Source: Nitrososphaerota archaeon (GTDB lineage Archaea > Thermoproteota > Nitrososphaeria > Nitrososphaerales > Gagatemarchaeaceae). Taken from it: a stretch of DNA of 6,258 bases. The notes below the pieces were generated by a model that saw only the letters and a list, made by a program, of their open reading frames with translations, was not told where the DNA came from and did not search any database. A program made the translations under genes and the position numbers. Positions within the stretch are counted from its first letter, which is position 1. Each line of letters begins with the position of its first letter. Positions 4,296 to 6,258 of this stretch are shown piece after piece. Where the stretch lies: positions 1-6,258 of the forward strand of contig VBPP01000024.1 in assembly GCA_005877365.1 (NCBI GenBank), given 5' to 3'.

Positions 4296-4330
4296 CCGGC
4301 CGGGTATCCATATTGGCGCTCAGATACCGT

Positions 4331-4354
4331 AAGCCCCCCAGAGCTCGGGGGCTT
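4331..4354. terminator. GC-rich hairpin between convergent vapC and hydrolase
   Basis: AAGCCCCC (4331-4338) and GGGGGCTT (4347-4354) form eight uninterrupted pairs around an eight-base loop. On the plus strand it is followed by TCTGC after the CTTT, a weak T-tract. On the minus strand it lies about 20 bases after the hydrolase stop. The shape is that of a bacterial intrinsic terminator and may have arrived with the hydrolase block. Confidence 0.5.
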
Positions 4355-4372
4355 TCTGCAATACGAGGTCCC

Positions 4373-5154
4373 CTACTTCCCGCTCACCTGCTCGCCCCAG
4401 CTCTTGGCGCGGCCCTCGCCGTTAAGGAACGACAGAGCGGCGTCGACCATCTGGGGTGCGAGGCCCATTTCGTAGTGCGTGAGATTCGGCAGGATTGCCA
4501 AGCGATTCAGCGACATGTGCTCGCGTTGCCAGCCGGCGTCCTTCAGGCCGCCGCCGAGCAGCTGGTAGAACTTCACCGCGTGCTCCTCGCATCGAGCAGC
4601 TTCGGGAACTCTTCGGGATGCGGCGCAATCGCCACGTATGACTTATACATCGGCGTTTGCTTCATCTGCTCCAGCATCGTGGCACCGACTGCCGCCTGCT
4701 GCGGCAGCATCTCCGGATAGAACCCGTCTTGCGCAAGTGCGGCGGAAACCAGCGCCAGGCGGCGAACCATATCCGGATGTTGAGCGGCGAATTGGAACGC
4801 GACGCCGCCACCCAACGAATAGCCGAGTACGTCGACCTTGTCGTAGCCGAGCTTTTTCAGCACGCCTGCCATGTCGTTGCCCATATCGACCAGGCTGATT
4901 TCGCGACCGCCCAGCGGCGTGCGGCCGTGGCCCTGCAGATCTACCCCGATGACCTGTCTGCTCTGCGCAAGCTTGGTCAGGTTGGGCCCGAACATCTCGA
5001 TCTGGCCCAAGCCGCCATGAAGGAGCAGCAGCGGCTCGCCCGTGCCATAGACGGCGTAGTAGTAGTTCACGCCGTTGACCGCGGCATGGCCGCTCTTGGT
5101 GGGCTTGGGTAGTGAAGTTTGCATGGGAGGATTCTCCTGGGCTGCTTGAACCAT
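4373..5154 (-). pseudogene. Alpha/beta hydrolase, disrupted by deletion and frameshift
   Basis: The N-terminal frame (5154 to a stop at 4573) shows the oxyanion segment LLLLHGGLGQIEMFG, the strand VIGVDLQGHGRT, and the nucleophile elbow GYSLGGG with Ser in the G-x-S-x-G motif. It runs to PHPEEFPKLLDA and then shifts out of frame. The C-terminal frame, offset by one base, continues HAVKFYQLLGGGLKD and reaches LTHYEMG with the catalytic His, ending at 4373. The segment that should hold the catalytic Asp (a VxGDxD-like strand-loop) is missing, so roughly 35 residues appear deleted near 4585-4590. The enzyme is therefore probably inactive. Starts: ATG 5124 has SD AGGAG (5134-5138), while ATG 5154 lies 28 bases after a TATA-like box. 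The sequence resembles bacterial hydrolases and is richer in G+C than its neighbours, suggesting acquisition. Confidence 0.82.
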
Positions 5155-5178
5155 CGTCGAGGCGACAAAAGCTGGGGC

Positions 5179-5186
5179 ATATAACC
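5179..5186 (-). promoter_or_regulatory. TATA-like box for the hydrolase gene
   Basis: The minus strand reads GTTATATG, centred about 28 bases upstream of the ATG at 5154. This supports expression by archaeal machinery. Combined with the SD at 5134-5138, a transcript starting near 5155 could be translated from either ATG. Confidence 0.45.
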
Positions 5187-5229
5187 GGTTCGTTCCTCAG
5201 TTAGGAAGAGGCGAATCGTGAGCCGCCGT

Positions 5230-5670
5230 CTACCAAGAAATTGATTTCTTCTCGCCTGGCTCTTGCGGAGAGACGATGTTGACCATCCAGTGGACGCCAA
5301 ACTTGTCAGTGAGCATTCCGAACGTGTCCCCCCAGAATTGCTTCTTGAGCGGCATGTCAACCTTGCCACCTTGAGCGAGCTTGGTGAAGACTTCTTTGAG
5401 TTTGCCGCTCTCCTGACCGGTGATGCTCATATGGATATTGTCGCCGAACTTCACCCGCTGGCTCGGTTGTCCATCGCTGGCCATAATAGAAAGCCCATCG
5501 TTTTTCAAAGCCGCGTGAAGAATCATGTTCTTCTCTTCAGGCGTGCGAGCCATTTTAGCTTCGCCAAACGTTTGCATGGTCAGTTCGCCTCCTAGGATTG
5601 ATTGATAGAATCGCATGGCTTCAGCGGTATTGCCGTTGAAGTTAAGATATGGCGTAAGTGTGGGCTTCAT
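5230..5670 (-). CDS. VOC family protein, PhnB-like (glyoxalase/bleomycin-resistance fold)
   Basis: The 146-residue protein has the usual PhnB-like length and layout. It opens with the first beta-alpha module (KPTLTPYLNFNGNTAEAMRF, then YQSILGGEL), has the strand around MILHAALKNDGLSIMASD, and a second module (GDNIHMSITGQESGKLKEVF, TKLAQGGKV) closing with FWGDTFGMLTDKFGVHWMVN. Members bind metals or small ligands in paired beta-alpha-beta-beta-beta modules. The substrate is not predictable here, and phosphonate metabolism or ubiquinone methylation should not be inferred from the family name. ATG 5670 is chosen because GAGG (5679-5682) lies eight bases upstream; a GTG at 5679 would overlap that SD. 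The gene is oriented with the hydrolase but separated by about 75 bases with its own signals, so a shared operon is uncertain. Confidence 0.88.
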   Translation of the reverse strand: MKPTLTPYLNFNGNTAEAMRFYQSILGGELTMQTFGEAKMARTPEEKNMILHAALKNDGLSIMASDGQPSQRVKFGDNIHMSITGQESGKLKEVFTKLAQGGKVDMPLKKQFWGDTFGMLTDKFGVHWMVNIVSPQEPGEKKSISW

Positions 5671-5719
5671 GGTTGCCACCTCTATCAGCTTCCTCGAAGG
5701 AGTGCTCGGCGGCTTCAGC

Positions 5720-5727
5720 TAATTATG
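5720..5727 (-). promoter_or_regulatory. Weak TATA-like box for the VOC gene
   Basis: CATAATTA on the minus strand lies about 53 bases before the ATG at 5670. This predicts a leader of roughly 25-30 bases that would include the GAGG ribosome-binding site. The match is modest. Confidence 0.3.
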
Positions 5728-5780
5728 TCTTTTTCTACGTGATTATTGATGTCACTTCCATTCTGAGCATCTGCTTAGAA

Positions 5781-5788
5781 AGTTCATA
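5781..5788 (+). promoter_or_regulatory. TATA-like box for the 61-residue gene
   Basis: The segment around TTCATATC is centred about 27 bases before the ATG at 5813, a leaderless archaeal spacing. No SD precedes that ATG. Confidence 0.35.
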
Positions 5789-5812
5789 TCGCATGATGAA
5801 GCTGATTTGCCC

Positions 5813-5998
5813 ATGAAGAAGTGCCGCCCAAGGTACGTTTCTAAGAAGCACGGTGGCGGCGAGTTCCTTAACGTGCCGGTGGCCCGGATGTCGAAGCCGG
5901 AGGGGGACGTCATGAGCGTGCAACTTACGGAGTTTGGCTCCAGGAAGACTCTTGGAAGGATTGCGCTTTGGGAAAAGCGGAAGGAGGATTCGCAGTAG
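5813..5998 (+). CDS. Small basic protein of unknown function, 61 residues
   Basis: The ORF encodes MKKCRPRYVSKKHGGGEFLN, then VPVARMSKPEGDVMSVQLTE and FGSRKTLGRIALWEKRKEDS. It is basic, predicted strand-rich in the middle, with a charged C-terminus, one cysteine and no membrane segment. I do not recognise it. Support for a real gene comes from the TATA-like box at 5781-5788 and from the next gene, which starts on the base after this stop with a strong SD embedded in this ORF. A TTG at 5807 would add two residues; the ATG is preferred by spacing. An overlapping minus-strand ORF (5752-6228) is serine- and proline-rich and is taken to be antisense noise. Confidence 0.6.
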   Translation: MKKCRPRYVSKKHGGGEFLNVPVARMSKPEGDVMSVQLTEFGSRKTLGRIALWEKRKEDSQ

Positions 5999-6258
5999 AT
6001 GGGAACCCCAGAGCTCGAACTCGCTGGGGGAGGATTGCCAGCCAACCTCACCGAAGAGAGGCGCCTAGATGTAGAGGGTAGGATCAAAGCCTGCGACATC
6101 GAGGGGCTTCCCTCCCTCGCAGGAATATCGAGCAGGAATGCCCTCAGCCTTCTCACCAAGTCAAAAGAGGAGGACTCGCGAATACGGGAACGAAGGGTGC
6201 TGAAGACAGGCGACGCCAGAAGGCTCAAGCGGGACCTCTTGGAGATCTTCGCTGGCGA
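5999..6258 (+). CDS. Unidentified protein, 5' part, cut by window end
   Basis: An ATG at 5999 immediately follows the TAG at 5996-5998. AAGGAGGA (5981-5988) ends ten bases before it, a strong Shine-Dalgarno. The frame stays open to the window edge, 86 codons so far: MGTPELELAGGGLPANLTEE, later CDIEGLPSLAGISSRN, then SKEEDSRIRERRVLKTGD and RRLKRDLLEIFAG. The visible part is highly charged and mainly helical after residue 45, with no recognised motif. The tight junction with the 61-residue gene suggests one transcript and coupled translation, hence perhaps a shared task. Function cannot be stated. Confidence 0.7.
   Translation, partial: MGTPELELAGGGLPANLTEERRLDVEGRIKACDIEGLPSLAGISSRNALSLLTKSKEEDSRIRERRVLKTGDARRLKRDLLEIFAG

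Noticed and set aside
4200..4320. Complete plus-strand tRNA after vapC
   Set aside because: TCTAGTTAGAGC and CCTTCCAAG look like D-arm and anticodon-arm pieces, but no T-stem pairs with CCCGG and no acceptor stem can be formed.
4313..5112. Several plus-strand ORFs over the hydrolase
   Set aside because: They are shadows in a GC-rich gene; the minus strand carries clear alpha/beta hydrolase motifs.
6005..6032. CCCCAG...CTGGGG hairpin at the start of the last gene, sharing CCCCAGAGCTCG with the 4331-4354 hairpin
   Set aside because: It lies within the first codons of a gene with a strong SD, and the 12-base match is most simply chance in GC-rich sequence.
5752..6228. Minus-strand ORF of 158 residues
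   Set aside because: It is rich in Ser, Arg and Pro with no domain, and lies opposite two plus-strand ORFs with TATA, SD and a tight stop-start junction.

Overview
The window looks archaeal. Putative genes are repeatedly preceded by an AT-rich TATA-like box about 25-36 bases upstream of the start codon, leaving short or no leaders, and a few genes carry a Shine-Dalgarno instead or as well. TTG starts are used. An archaeal-style tRNA 3' half, an AbrB/MazF pair, a PIN-domain toxin and a ribbon-helix-helix protein fit this picture. I cannot fix the phylum; Nitrososphaeria-like or Thermoplasmatota-like lineages are guesses. Several genes (SRPBCC, alpha/beta hydrolase, VOC protein) belong to families best known from bacteria and were probably acquired.

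Layout. 1-560: the 3' end of a plus-strand ORF runs into a convergent four-helix membrane protein gene on the minus strand. 561-690: a divergent promoter region with an 18-bp near-palindrome. 690-1271: a ribbon-helix-helix protein with an unidentified C-terminal domain. 1272-1917: no intact gene. It holds a minus-strand tRNA 3' half, a frameshifted protein-tail remnant (tail A) and a short possible coding remnant on the minus strand. 1918-2358: an SRPBCC (AHSA1-like) protein. 2359-2718: two more tail remnants (B and C) and the mazEF promoter. 2719-3316: an overlapping mazE-mazF toxin-antitoxin pair. 3317-3582: the longest tail copy (D), open at its 5' side right after the mazF stop. 3647-4205: a vapBC locus whose antitoxin is frameshifted and internally shortened. 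4206-4372: a 19-bp tandem repeat with tRNA T-loop-like words and a GC-rich hairpin. 4373-5679: a broken alpha/beta hydrolase and an intact VOC (PhnB-like) protein, both on the minus strand. 5813-6258: a 61-residue protein and a second gene starting directly after its stop, cut by the window end.

The most notable structure is the serial arrangement of accessory gene(s) followed by a 5'-truncated copy of the same unidentified protein tail. It occurs four times between 1550 and 3582. Tails B and D encode the same final 25 residues with only synonymous differences, so the plus strand is the coding strand and the family was under protein-level selection. Together with tRNA-3'-like fragments and two toxin-antitoxin loci, this suggests an accretion hot spot in which segments were repeatedly inserted next to the 3' end of one gene family. 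The mechanism is inference.
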